DNA of 11,686 bases, from the NCBI GenBank assembly GCA_938040985.1, contig CALHZD010000017.1, positions 1 to 11,686 of the forward strand, written 5' to 3'. Position 1 is the first letter of the stretch; the number at the start of each line of letters is the position of its first letter. Source of the DNA: an uncultured Propionivibrio sp. (GTDB lineage: Bacteria > Pseudomonadota > Gammaproteobacteria > Burkholderiales > Rhodocyclaceae). Below are positions 1-7,736 of the stretch, in pieces. The translations under genes and the position numbers were made by a program. The notes beneath the pieces were generated by a model, which searched no databases, was not told where the DNA came from, and saw only the letters and a list, made by a program, of their open reading frames with translations.

Positions 1-55
1 GCAGCCCAGCAGCCCAGCAGCCCAGCAGCCCAGCAGCCCAGCAGCCCAGCAGCCC
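1..55 (+). repeat. 8-bp tandem repeat tract inside the mod reading frame
   Basis: The unit AGCAGCCC occurs six times perfectly (8-55), preceded by seven bases of another copy at the window edge, so the tract may continue to the left. Eight is not a multiple of three, so each gain or loss of a unit shifts the downstream frame. The tract has no stop codon in any frame. Just after it, the two frames that do not lead into Mod close at TGA 71-73 and TAG 76-78, while the Mod frame stays open. This is the layout of a slipped-strand ON/OFF switch. The start codon lies outside the window, so the present state (ON or OFF) cannot be read. Confidence 0.93.
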
Positions 56-1979
56 GCATTGCGCTGGGGCTGATCTAGGCCATAGCCCCGACACACTCAT
101 CCAGCGCCAGCAAGAACTGCTGGCTGTCATCCGCCAAATCGCTCCCGAAGTCGCCAGCGACCAGCAAATCGATTTCGACCGGCTGAAAACCCTTCTCGGG
201 CAAGAGCGCATTGCCCCGGAACAAGAACACTACGAACTCAGCTGGGCCGGCAAAGCCGCCGCCCGCCGCGAGATTCAGAAAACCACCAGCGCCACCCTGT
301 TACCCGCCCCCGGCAACCCCGCGCACGCCCCGCACATGTTGATTGAGGGCGAAAACCTGGAGGTGCTGCGTGTCTTGCAGAAAAGCTATTACGGCAAGGT
401 CAAGATGATTTACATCGACCCGCCGTACAACACCGGCAACGACAGCTTTGTTTACCCCGACGACTACACCGAAACGCTGGAAGGCTACCAGCGCCGCACC
501 GGCGAACGCGATGCATCCGGCTTTTTGAACAAGCAAAGCCTGTGGAAAAAGAACAGCAAGGAAAACGGCCACTATCACAGCGTCTGGCTGTCCATGATGT
601 ACCCACGCTTGTATCTGGCGCGCAATTTGTTGAGCGATGATGGGGTGATCTTTATCAGTATCGACGACAACGAGGCAGCGAATCTCAAGCTGGTATGTGA
701 TGAGATTTTTGGGGAGGAGAGTTTTGTTGCACATTTTCCTTGGCGCAAGCGCACGGCAAAATCCGACGTGCCATTTGGCGTTTCGTCCGATTATGAGTCT
801 GTATTGGCTTATGCAAGGAATTCGGAGTTTGTGGCCAGTGTAAAGGGCAAGGAACGCAAATATTTTGAAACGGATGACTTTCCGGGTCGTCCGTGGCGTG
901 TACATGATTTGACAAAACAAACAACAGCCAGTGAGCGCCCAAACAGCTTTTTTACGCTTAAAGATCCGAAAACTGGAAAAGAATACCCAGCTAATCCTTT
1001 GAGAACATGGGCTGTCACTCAAGAAACATTCCAAGAATACTATGATGTTGGGAAAATTGTTTTCCCAGATGATTACGATTTCTTAGATATAAAAAACCCT
1101 GTCATGCGCTACTTCAAGGATGATGACATGGAAAAGACAGGAGATAGGTTTGGACGAATTTCCGTAAGTACCAGATTGCCTGATAGTGTTGGCATGTCCT
1201 TGAATGGCACAAAAGAAATTACCGAATTATTTGAAGGAAAAATATTTGACTTTCCAAAACCATCATCTTTAATTCAGTTTTTTGTAGAAATATTGCACGA
1301 TAAGAATGCACTCATCCTCGACTTCTTCGCAGGCTCCGGTACTACCATGCAGGCGGTGATGGAGCTGAACCTGGAAGACGGCGGCAGCCGCCAGTGCATT
1401 TGTGTGCAAATTCCGGAAAAGCTGGAAGAAAACACCGAAGCCTATAAAGCAGGCTACCGCAGCATTGCCGACATTACCCGCGCACGCATCGACAAGGTGA
1501 TTGAAAAGCTGAAAGCCGAGCAGCCAGAGAAAACGCAAGACCTGGCCTGCGCGCAGTTCACATTGGCGCCCAGCAACTTCAAACAATGGCGCAGCAATGT
1601 GGATGCCCAAGCCTTGCGCGAACAGTTGGAGATGTTCCAGCAGGCCGAAAAAACCGCGCCGCAAGCTATTGACACGCAAACCGCCATGCTGGCCGAGCTG
1701 CTGTTGAAAATGGGCCTGGGCGCTTTGGGCGTGCAGGCCATCAGCAAAGCCAAAACCGTGGCGGGCGTGACCGTACATCGCGTGTTACTGGAAAACGAGC
1801 GCCAACTTTGGCTGTGCTTCGAGCCTTATCACGATGCGCTGAAAGATGAAATTGCCCAGGCGCGCCCGGCGCAAGTGGTGATGCTCAATTCCTGTTTTGT
1901 GGGCGACAAAGCTGACGAGCAATTGGCCAACCTGCAACTGGAATTGCAAGGGCTGGACATTGGCCTGACGGTGATTTGA
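3..1979 (+). CDS. mod: Type III restriction-modification methyltransferase subunit (Mod), 5' end missing
   Basis: Mod transfers a methyl group from S-adenosylmethionine to adenine in the recognition site and supplies specificity to the Mod-Res complex. The frame is open from the left edge. The first ATG (336) is internal, because the 90 or so codons before it read as typical Mod N-terminal sequence (ELSWAGKAAARREIQKTT). The order DPPY (417-428) before FAGSG (1326-1340) marks a beta-class N6/N4 methylase. The stretch between them (about 690-1305) should be the target recognition domain and is clearly more AT-rich than its flanks, as if exchanged by recombination. The visible 658 residues match the usual Mod size, so little is missing besides the start. 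Repeat codons 3-56 encode a Ser/Pro/Ala/Gln tract that should tolerate length change. The stop lies 11 bases before res. Whether this allele is in frame with its start is unknown. Confidence 0.95.
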   Translation, partial: SPAAQQPSSPAAQQPSSPHCAGADLGHSPDTLIQRQQELLAVIRQIAPEVASDQQIDFDRLKTLLGQERIAPEQEHYELSWAGKAAARREIQKTTSATLLPAPGNPAHAPHMLIEGENLEVLRVLQKSYYGKVKMIYIDPPYNTGNDSFVYPDDYTETLEGYQRRTGERDASGFLNKQSLWKKNSKENGHYHSVWLSMMYPRLYLARNLLSDDGVIFISIDDNEAANLKLVCDEIFGEESFVAHFPWRKRTAKSDVPFGVSSDYESVLAYARNSEFVASVKGKERKYFETDDFPGRPWRVHDLTKQTTASERPNSFFTLKDPKTGKEYPANPLRTWAVTQETFQEYYDVGKIVFPDDYDFLDIKNPVMRYFKDDDMEKTGDRFGRISVSTRLPDSVGMSLNGTKEITELFEGKIFDFPKPSSLIQFFVEILHDKNALILDFFAGSGTTMQAVMELNLEDGGSRQCICVQIPEKLEENTEAYKAGYRSIADITRARIDKVIEKLKAEQPEKTQDLACAQFTLAPSNFKQWRSNVDAQALREQLEMFQQAEKTAPQAIDTQTAMLAELLLKMGLGALGVQAISKAKTVAGVTVHRVLLENERQLWLCFEPYHDALKDEIAQARPAQVVMLNSCFVGDKADEQLANLQLELQGLDIGLTVI

Positions 1980-1990
1980 GGGAGGCCGAC

Positions 1991-4771
1991 ATGAACAGCG
2001 AGCAAAACCGCCCTGCCGCGCCCGGCGTGCGCCTGCAATTCACGCACCAGGACTATCAGGCCCGCGCCGTGCAGGCCGTGGTGCAGGCGTTTGACGGCCA
2101 GCCCATGGCCAGCACGGCTTTCAGCCTGCAACAAAGCCCCGGCAGTGTTCAGTACGCGGCCGATGGCAGCATTGCCAACCGCCTCTGGATTGCCGAAGCG
2201 CAGATGCTGGAAAACGTGCGCAAGGTGCAAGCGGCCAATGGCATTGAGCCTGCGACTGAATTGGCGGCAGACCGCACCGAAAACAGCGAAAGCCCCGAGG
2301 CTTTTTGCCCACACTTCACGCTGGAGATGGAAACCGGCACGGGCAAGACCTACACCTTCATCAAAACCATGTATGAGCTGAACAAGGTGTATGGCTTCAA
2401 GAAATTCGTCATCGTGGTGCCCAGCGTGGCGATACGCGAAGGCACGATGAAAAACCTGGCCATTACCCGTGAGCATTTTGCGCAGGATTATGAGAATGTG
2501 CCTTGCGTGCCCATTTTGTACGACAGCGCCCGCCTGAATGATTTGCGCCATTTTGCGCAAAGCGACGCCTTGAGCGTTCTGGTCATCAACATCGACAGTT
2601 TTGCCAAGGATGGCAACAAAATCAAGCAGCAGGGCGAGCGGGCGTTTGCGCCCATTGAGTACATTCGTGCCATCAATCCGATTGTGATTGTGGATGAGCC
2701 GCAGAATTTTGAAACGGAAATTCGCCAGAAAGCCCTGCGCGACTTGAATCCGCTGTGTACGCTGCGTTATTCGGCCACGCACAAGAACACCTATAACCTG
2801 CTGTATTCACTCAACCCGGTGCAGGCCTATGATCTGGGGCTGGTCAAGCAAATTGAGGTGGATGGCATTGAGGGGCAGGACGGCCACAATCAAGCCTTTG
2901 TGGAATTGGTGAAAATTGAGCCCAAAGTCAAAAGCATGACGGCACGGGTACGCATCGATGTGAATGGCGCAAACGGCGTGCTGCGCAAGGAAGTTTCCAT
3001 CAAACCCGGAGATGATTTGCACGAAAAAAGCAAAGGGCGTGATGTTTACCAGCAGGGCTATGTGCTCAACGATATTCGCGGCGACGAGATCGAATTTTCT
3101 GGCGGGCGCATTTTGCGTGTGGGTCAGCGGCAAGATTCCATGCAAGAAGCGGTGCAGCGCTACCAGATGGAGCGCGCCATAGCGGCGCATTTTGCCAAAC
3201 TGAAACAATTGCAGCCGCTGGGTATCAAGGTCTTGAGCCTGTTTTTCATAGACAAAGTGGCCCATTACCGCCAATACGATGCCGACGGCCAGCCGCAGCC
3301 GGGCAAATTCGCCCAGTGGTTTGAAGACATATTCACGCAATATGCCCGCAAATATCCAGATTTGATTGTTCAACCGGCAAGCCGGGTGCATAACGGCTAT
3401 TTTTCTGGAGATCGCAAGGGCAAAGGCAGCAAGGCGCAAACCATCTGGAAAGACACCGGCGGCCATACCGCCAAGGACGACGACACCTACGCCCTCATCA
3501 TGCGTGACAAGGAGCGGCTGTTGTCGCTGGACGAGCCGCTGCAATTCATCTTCAGCCACTCGGCGCTGCGCGAAGGCTGGGACAACCCGAACGTGTTCCA
3601 GATTTGCACGCTCAACGACACGCAAAGCACGTTGAAAAAGCGCCAGGAAATCGGCCGCGGCCTGCGCCTGTGCGTAAATGCGCAGGGCGAGCGCGTGCAC
3701 GATAAAGCCATCAACGTGCTAACGGTGGTGGCCAATGAAAGCTATGAGGATTTTGCCGGCCAATTGCAGAAGGAAATTGAGGAAGACACGGGCGCATCGT
3801 TTGCAGGCCGTACCAAAAACGCCCGCGCCAAGGTGCGGGTGGCGCGCAAGGAATTGAATCCCGAGGAGCAGGCGCTGTTTGAGGCGATTTGGCAAAAAAT
3901 CAATTACCAGACGCGCTACAGCGTAAAGCTGGCCAGCAAGAGGCTGATTGCCGATTGCATCAAAGCCCTGGGCGATAGGCAGCAATACCCGCCCGTACAG
4001 CGCCCGCAGGTACAGGCCAGCAAGGCAAAAATCGTGATGGATGCCGAAGGCATCAGCGGCGTATTGAGCGGCACGGGGCAGCATGAAGTGCGCCTGCCCG
4101 CTGTGGTGCCGGATGTGTATGCCTATATCCAAAGCCGCGTGCACATCAGCCGCGCCAGCGTGTTTGCCATTCTGGATGGCTGCGGGCGGCTGGATGAATT
4201 GGCTCTCAACCCGCAGGCGTTTCTCGATATGGCCGTGCAGGCCATGCGCAATATCTTGCAGGCTTTGCAGGTGGAGGGCATTGAATATCGCGAAATCAAT
4301 GGCCGCCGTTATGAAATGACACTGTTTGAGCCGGTGGAAACTTATTTGAGCAGCGTGTACCCGCCCGGGCCGGATGCGCGCACGCCGCCTTTGCACAAAA
4401 CGCTGATGCAGGCCCAGCCGCTGCAAGCGCCCGGCAAGGCCCCGGCGTTTGACTGCGTGCCCAGCGACAGCGAAGTGGAAAGCCGCTTTGCCCGCGACTG
4501 TGCGCTGGACGAGCGCGTGCGCTTTTTCTTCAAGCTGCCCAGCGCATTCAAGATCGACACACCGCTGGGCCGCTACAACCCCGATTGGGCGGTTGTGTTC
4601 GAAGATGATGCGCGGGTTTATTTTGTGGCGGAGACCAAAGCCAGCACGAAGGAGAGAGATTTGCGCCGCGACGAGCAACTCAAGATCGAGTGTGGCAAAA
4701 AACATTTCTCGGTATGTGGGGGCAGTGTGCAGTTCAAGGCGGTTCATGAACTGAAAAGTTTGCTGCCTTGA
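1991..4771 (+). CDS. res: Type III restriction endonuclease subunit (Res)
   Basis: Res is the ATP-dependent helicase-nuclease subunit that cuts unmethylated DNA in complex with Mod. The 926-residue product has superfamily 2 motifs in order: GTGKT (116-120, Walker A), DEPQ (235-238), SATH (261-264), REGWDNP (527-533) and QEIGRGLRL (552-560). The C-terminus carries a PD-(D/E)xK nuclease with D865 in NPDW and E881-x-K883 in ETK. All key residues are present and the length is normal for Res, so it looks functional. ATG 1991 is preferred because GAGGGAGG lies six bases upstream. A TTG at 1976 is in frame but overlaps the mod stop and has no clear ribosome site. The gene follows mod by 11 bases and is surely co-transcribed. 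With a phase-variable Mod, loss of Mod would be harmless, since Res needs Mod to find DNA. Confidence 0.95.
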   Translation: MNSEQNRPAAPGVRLQFTHQDYQARAVQAVVQAFDGQPMASTAFSLQQSPGSVQYAADGSIANRLWIAEAQMLENVRKVQAANGIEPATELAADRTENSESPEAFCPHFTLEMETGTGKTYTFIKTMYELNKVYGFKKFVIVVPSVAIREGTMKNLAITREHFAQDYENVPCVPILYDSARLNDLRHFAQSDALSVLVINIDSFAKDGNKIKQQGERAFAPIEYIRAINPIVIVDEPQNFETEIRQKALRDLNPLCTLRYSATHKNTYNLLYSLNPVQAYDLGLVKQIEVDGIEGQDGHNQAFVELVKIEPKVKSMTARVRIDVNGANGVLRKEVSIKPGDDLHEKSKGRDVYQQGYVLNDIRGDEIEFSGGRILRVGQRQDSMQEAVQRYQMERAIAAHFAKLKQLQPLGIKVLSLFFIDKVAHYRQYDADGQPQPGKFAQWFEDIFTQYARKYPDLIVQPASRVHNGYFSGDRKGKGSKAQTIWKDTGGHTAKDDDTYALIMRDKERLLSLDEPLQFIFSHSALREGWDNPNVFQICTLNDTQSTLKKRQEIGRGLRLCVNAQGERVHDKAINVLTVVANESYEDFAGQLQKEIEEDTGASFAGRTKNARAKVRVARKELNPEEQALFEAIWQKINYQTRYSVKLASKRLIADCIKALGDRQQYPPVQRPQVQASKAKIVMDAEGISGVLSGTGQHEVRLPAVVPDVYAYIQSRVHISRASVFAILDGCGRLDELALNPQAFLDMAVQAMRNILQALQVEGIEYREINGRRYEMTLFEPVETYLSSVYPPGPDARTPPLHKTLMQAQPLQAPGKAPAFDCVPSDSEVESRFARDCALDERVRFFFKLPSAFKIDTPLGRYNPDWAVVFEDDARVYFVAETKASTKERDLRRDEQLKIECGKKHFSVCGGSVQFKAVHELKSLLP

Positions 4772-5074
4772 AGCTCTTGAGCTGTGCAGCGTGCCGTAAT
4801 GGTCGGATGAGGTGAACATTTGAGGCGAGAGCAAGCAGGTATTCAGAGCAATGGTGTGACGTGGGGTATTACAGGGTATCGGCTGCACCATCGCTTGAAG
4901 CTAGGTTAAGCCAGTGCTATCAAGCCCATGTTTCGACTGTGCTTGTGTCGCTGACAAGGGATGTGTGCTGGGTACGCTTTTGCTGTTACACATATGCAGC
5001 CACAGCACGGGCATGCAATTGCTCATACCTAATTTACGCCCGGCCTGCCTTCATCAATCATCCACCGGTTCACC
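4772..5074. other. Gene-free interval between res and pncB remnant
   Basis: About 300 bases with no believable coding sequence. The open frame from 4861 runs into pncB out of frame and matches nothing I know. A weak sigma70-like pair, CTGACA (4951-4956) and TACGCT (4973-4978) with a 16-base spacer, could have driven pncB, but the -10 match is only three of six. AGCT-CTTG-AGCT just after the res stop is a four-pair stem with no T-run, so it is not a convincing terminator. No RNA gene was recognised. Confidence 0.5.
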
Positions 5075-5623
5075 ATGATCATCCACAGCCTGCTCGATAC
5101 CGATCTGTACAAATTCACCATGATGCAGGTGGTGCTGCACCAGTTCCCCGGTGCGCAGGTGGAGTACAAGGTTAAATGCCGCAACCCCGGTGTGCAGTTG
5201 GCGCCGTATGTGGACGAAATCCGCGAGGAGATTCGCCATTTATGCACGCTGCGCTTCATCAAGAGCGACTTTGTGGATTTTCTGGGCCTGTTCAAGCTCA
5301 ACGAAAAATACATGAGTCTGGCTCCGTTGCCCAATGGCGAGATCGACATCACCATCCGCGGGCCGTGGCTGCACACCATCCTATTTGAGATTCCGCTGCT
5401 GGCTATCGTTAATGAGGTGTACTTTCGCAACACCCAGCCGCAGCCCGATGTGGCCAAGGGCGACCGCCGCCGGCGTAACCAAAGACCGCGTGGGCAAGCT
5501 CAAGGCCGGAGAACTCGTCAACTTCGTCGCCCAGCTCCTCCATCTCGCCCATTCGCCGGCACCCGTTTTTACGCCGGCGGCGAGCATGGGCAGACGGGGC
5601 GCGGAAAATGCATAAGGGACTGA
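5075..5623 (+). pseudogene. pncB: Nicotinate phosphoribosyltransferase remnant, internally deleted and truncated
   Basis: PncB makes nicotinate mononucleotide from nicotinate and PRPP in NAD salvage. Residues 1 to ~128 clearly belong to this family (HSLLDTDLYKFTMMQVVLHQ, then GPWLHTILFEIP and NEVYFRNTQ), but the family has about 400 residues. After about 5460 the frame becomes an arginine-rich string with no family resemblance up to the TGA at 5621-5623, one base before the next gene's ATG. Compared with family sequences I recall, the segment between LCTLRF and IKSDFVDF lacks about 13 residues (an acidic stretch ending in a second LRF/MRF), as if deleted between short direct repeats. The catalytic region, including the GTRRRF and RHDSGDP motifs, is absent, so the product cannot be active. 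The homologous part ends near 5455-5465. A start at 5075 fits family N-termini, although no strong ribosome site precedes it. Confidence 0.85.
5466..5615 (+). pseudogene. 3' tail of an unrecognised gene, joined to broken pncB
   Basis: After the pncB break, coding-like sequence continues in another frame and ends at TAA 5613-5615. It reads AAGVTKDRVGKLKAGELVNF, then a short Leu/Ala stretch and a Ser/Pro/Ala-rich end. Codon use is more natural here than in the pncB frame, and the stop lies nine bases before the hydrolase ATG, as in an operon. I read it as the last ~50 codons of a gene whose front was lost when pncB was joined to it. I do not recognise the family. It could also be a chance open stretch in GC-rich DNA. 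Confidence 0.4.
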
Positions 5624-5624
5624 C

Positions 5625-6524
5625 ATGACGCACCGGCCTTCGACCACCGAGCAGATCGTTATCCGCGGCGTGCGCCACAACATCCGGCATTGGCGTGTGC
5701 CGGGCGGGCGGGATGGACACGCAGGGCAGGATGCGCCTGTCGTCTTTTTCCTGCATGGCTGGATGGATGCCTCGCCGACCTTCCAGTTCGTCGTCGATGC
5801 GTTGCAGTCCGGCTGGCATATCATCGCGCCGGATTGGCGCGGCTACGGCGAATCGGAATGGCTCTTGCGTCCGTACTGGTTCTCCGATTACTACGCCGAC
5901 CTGCACGAAATTCTCGCCTACTATTCGCCCGAACGTCCGGCGCGGCTGGTCGGCCACAGCATGGGCGCAAACATTGCGGCGATTTATGCCGGCGCCTGTC
6001 CGGGGCGCGTTGCGCAGCTGGTCATGCTGGATTTTCTCGGCCTGAAACCGGCGGTCAATGATGCGCCGACGCTGATCGGAAAATGGCTGCGCCATCTTGC
6101 GCGCACGCCGGCGGGCAGCGCGTATGCCAACAGCGAGGCATTCGCCGCCCGCTTCATGCAAATGAATCCGCGCCTGAGCCGGGCGCGGGCGCGCTTTCTG
6201 GCGCGGCATCTTGGCCGCCGCCGAGACGATGGTCGGATCGAAATGGCCTGCGATCCCTGGCATCGCGTACCCTCGCCGTTGCCTTACCACGCCGAGGACA
6301 ATCTGGCGAGCTGGCGACGGATTGCCGCGCCGGTGTTGCTGGTGATTGCCGATCATGGCTACGCAATGCAGCGTTTCGGCAACGACCCGGCGGAATTCAA
6401 GCGGCGCGTCGATTGCTTCCACGATGTGCGCCTTGTGCGGGTTGCCGAGGCCGGACACAATCTCCAGCATGATCAGCCGGAGCGCGTCGCTCAGGCGATC
6501 GAGGCTTTCCTGACGCAGGATTAA
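5625..6524 (+). CDS. Alpha/beta hydrolase
   Basis: This 299-residue cytoplasmic protein (no signal peptide) has the alpha/beta hydrolase core. It shows HGW near the oxyanion hole (44-46), DWRGYGES (70-77), the nucleophile elbow GHSMG with Ser112, a likely acid at Asp243 (VIADHG), and catalytic His278 in EAGHNLQHD. A helical, arginine-rich cap lies at about 150-220. The triad is complete, so it is probably an active esterase or C-C or epoxide hydrolase, but the substrate cannot be told from sequence. AAGGGA lies five bases before the ATG. The gene begins one base after the end of the broken pncB frame and probably belonged to an operon with the lost upstream gene. A repeat array starts right after its stop, so it is the last gene of its unit. 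Confidence 0.9.
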   Translation: MTHRPSTTEQIVIRGVRHNIRHWRVPGGRDGHAGQDAPVVFFLHGWMDASPTFQFVVDALQSGWHIIAPDWRGYGESEWLLRPYWFSDYYADLHEILAYYSPERPARLVGHSMGANIAAIYAGACPGRVAQLVMLDFLGLKPAVNDAPTLIGKWLRHLARTPAGSAYANSEAFAARFMQMNPRLSRARARFLARHLGRRRDDGRIEMACDPWHRVPSPLPYHAEDNLASWRRIAAPVLLVIADHGYAMQRFGNDPAEFKRRVDCFHDVRLVRVAEAGHNLQHDQPERVAQAIEAFLTQD

Positions 6525-6829
6525 AGCGGCTCCCTTCGCCAAAATATCGCGTTGCTGTGTTGGCCTGGCCTTGCTGTACTGAATGTACTGCCTGCGGCTT
6601 ACCGCTTTGCCTTTTGGCAAAGTCGAGCCATAGCGATTTCCTTTACCAAAATACGGCGTTGGCTTCGCCTTGCCGTACTGCTTGTACTGTCAGCGGCTTG
6701 ACCGCCTTGTCTTTGGCAAAATCGAGCCATAGCGGCTTCCTTTGCCAAAATACGGCGTTGGCTCGCCTTGCCGTACTGCTCGTACTGTCAGCGGCTCGCC
6801 GCCTTGTCTTTTGGCAAAGTCGAGCCGCT
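6525..6829. repeat. Three tandem copies of a ~100-bp Neisseriaceae-type repeat
   Basis: Copies start at 6525, 6632 and 6731 (steps of 107 and 99 bases). The first is the most diverged. Each begins AGCGGCTTCCTTTGCCAAAA or a variant and ends near TTTTGGCAAAGTCGAGCC, so each is bounded by the inverted pair CTTTGCCAAAA / TTTTGGCAAAG. Inside are CGGCGTTGGC, CTTGCCGTACTG, GTACTGTCAGCGGC and CGCCTTGTC. The reverse complement contains words I associate with repeats common in Neisseriaceae genomes. The array starts at the hydrolase stop codon, so a transcript would carry large hairpins at its 3' end. Open frames across it (6557-6838) only translate the repeat. Confidence 0.85.
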
Positions 6830-6836
6830 ATGTTTT

Positions 6837-6912
6837 GAGCGTCTCAAATATGGACGTCCTGAACCCCGCGTATTTAGGGCATCTCAGCGCACGTGCTTTG
6901 AAACCCTTATAA
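6837..6912. repeat. Two degenerate 40-bp dyad elements
   Basis: Two units start at 6837 (GAGCGTCTCA) and 6877 (GGGCATCTCA), exactly 40 bases apart. They end in TGAACCCC and TGAAACCC, joined by CGCGTATTTA and followed by CTTATAAAC. The same plan (GGGC-n-TTTC arm, arm ending GAAACCC, then CGCGTcttTT or CTTATTCTAC, 40-bp step) is seen in the array at the right end of the window, so these look like relics of one element family. Beyond them, 6913-7172 holds no gene. It has scattered similar words (GGGCTTCAGCGC at 6997-7008; GGGCGTTTGCGGGC at 7136-7149) and the hairpin listed separately. Confidence 0.55.
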
Positions 6913-7103
6913 ACAAGGCATCACCAAATACCCCGCCCCAAAATCCTTGCAAACAGGCCAGAAAACATAAATTGCCCGGGAGCCCACTAAATACAAGGGC
7001 TTCAGCGCATCAAAAAACATAAACTGAAAAAACATCCAACCGGCCCGCCGAAACTCATCTGTACAAAAGCGCTCCGGATAACCCGTCTCGCCCCCGCCGG
7101 CTC

Positions 7104-7120
7104 CTCTCCTCGTAGGAGAG
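7104..7120. other. Hairpin downstream of the copper chaperone gene
   Basis: CTCTCCT (7104-7110), loop CGT, AGGAGAG (7114-7120) form a perfect seven-pair stem, about 50 bases past the end of the minus-strand chaperone gene. No T-run follows on either strand, so it is not a classic intrinsic terminator. It may protect the 3' end of the mRNA, or be one of the short dispersed palindromes common between proteobacterial genes. Confidence 0.45.
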
Positions 7121-7172
7121 AGGGCCAATTCTTCAGGGCGTTTGCGGGCGGCCCTTCTGAACCGTTCGCCGT

Positions 7173-7685
7173 TCAATGCCCGTGTCCGTGACCCTGCGCA
7201 TGTCCTTGGTCAACGCCGGCGTTCTGCATGATCTCGCGCACGGACTTCACCACCGCCTGGCAACTGGCGTAGGTTTGGTCGCTGAAATACACGGTCAGCG
7301 TGTGCGCGCTGCCGATGGCAGGATTTTGGGCGATGTCGAACAGCATAATATGGTCGCCGCCTTTCTTGAACAGGCGCTCGCCTTCCTTGAGCGTCAGGTC
7401 GGCCATGCGCGTCATTTCCATCACGCCGTTCTGCATCGTCATGCTATGCAGCTCGATACGCGGGCTGACGCTGGGCATTTCAACACGCACCAGCTCCACC
7501 GGCGCGCCGTGATGGACGAAGCGGACGAACGCGCCGGTCATGTTTTTGCCCGGCAGCACTTCCTGAATGACGCAATCCTTCAGCTCGGTATGCGCCGCAA
7601 TGGCGGGTTCAGCGGCATGCGCCAGCATGGCTGTTTGTGCGCAAGCGGCAGCCAACAGGGCCGCTTTTAGTGTCTTCAGTGTCAT
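7173..7685 (-). CDS. pcuC: PCu(A)C-type periplasmic copper chaperone with His-rich tail
   Basis: Proteins of this family bind Cu(I) in the periplasm and hand it to respiratory copper sites. The 170-residue product has a signal peptide (hydrophobic to about 22, likely cut after AHA-A) and the family ligand set H80-x10-M91-x20-H112-x-M114, within one residue of the usual spacing. Two cysteines (38 and 142) could form a disulfide. The C-terminus ends in alternating Gly-His (GHGHGH), an extra metal-binding tail beyond the fold. AAAGGAG lies six bases before the ATG. It is the last gene of the minus-strand cassette, 174 bases after the Sco-TlpA gene. In pathogenic Neisseria a chaperone of this family (called AccA) has been reported as needed for the copper nitrite reductase AniA, so a role in loading the nearby NirK is a reasonable inference. 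Confidence 0.88.
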   Translation of the reverse strand: MTLKTLKAALLAAACAQTAMLAHAAEPAIAAHTELKDCVIQEVLPGKNMTGAFVRFVHHGAPVELVRVEMPSVSPRIELHSMTMQNGVMEMTRMADLTLKEGERLFKKGGDHIMLFDIAQNPAIGSAHTLTVYFSDQTYASCQAVVKSVREIMQNAGVDQGHAQGHGHGH

Positions 7686-7736
7686 CGTTTCTCCTTTCTT
7701 TCGTGGATTTCAGTTAAGAACGCCATTCATAAATTC

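Noticed and set aside
336..338. ATG as the start of mod
   Set aside because: The same frame is open for over 110 codons upstream and encodes typical Mod N-terminal sequence, so this Met is internal.
1976..1990. TTG start for res overlapping the mod stop
   Set aside because: ATG 1991 has GAGGGAGG at good spacing; the TTG does not.
3719..4891. 390-residue minus-strand open frame
   Set aside because: It is antisense to conserved res sequence, including the nuclease motif.
5409..6620. 403-residue minus-strand open frame
   Set aside because: It lies opposite the alpha/beta hydrolase with its intact catalytic triad; its product is low in recognisable motifs and reflects GC-rich antisense.
6557..6838. 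93-residue plus-strand open frame
   Set aside because: It is a translation of the three tandem repeats; the protein repeats follow the DNA repeats.
6907..7176. 89-residue minus-strand open frame
   Set aside because: It starts in the end of the chaperone gene and runs through a hairpin and repeat relics; no family features.
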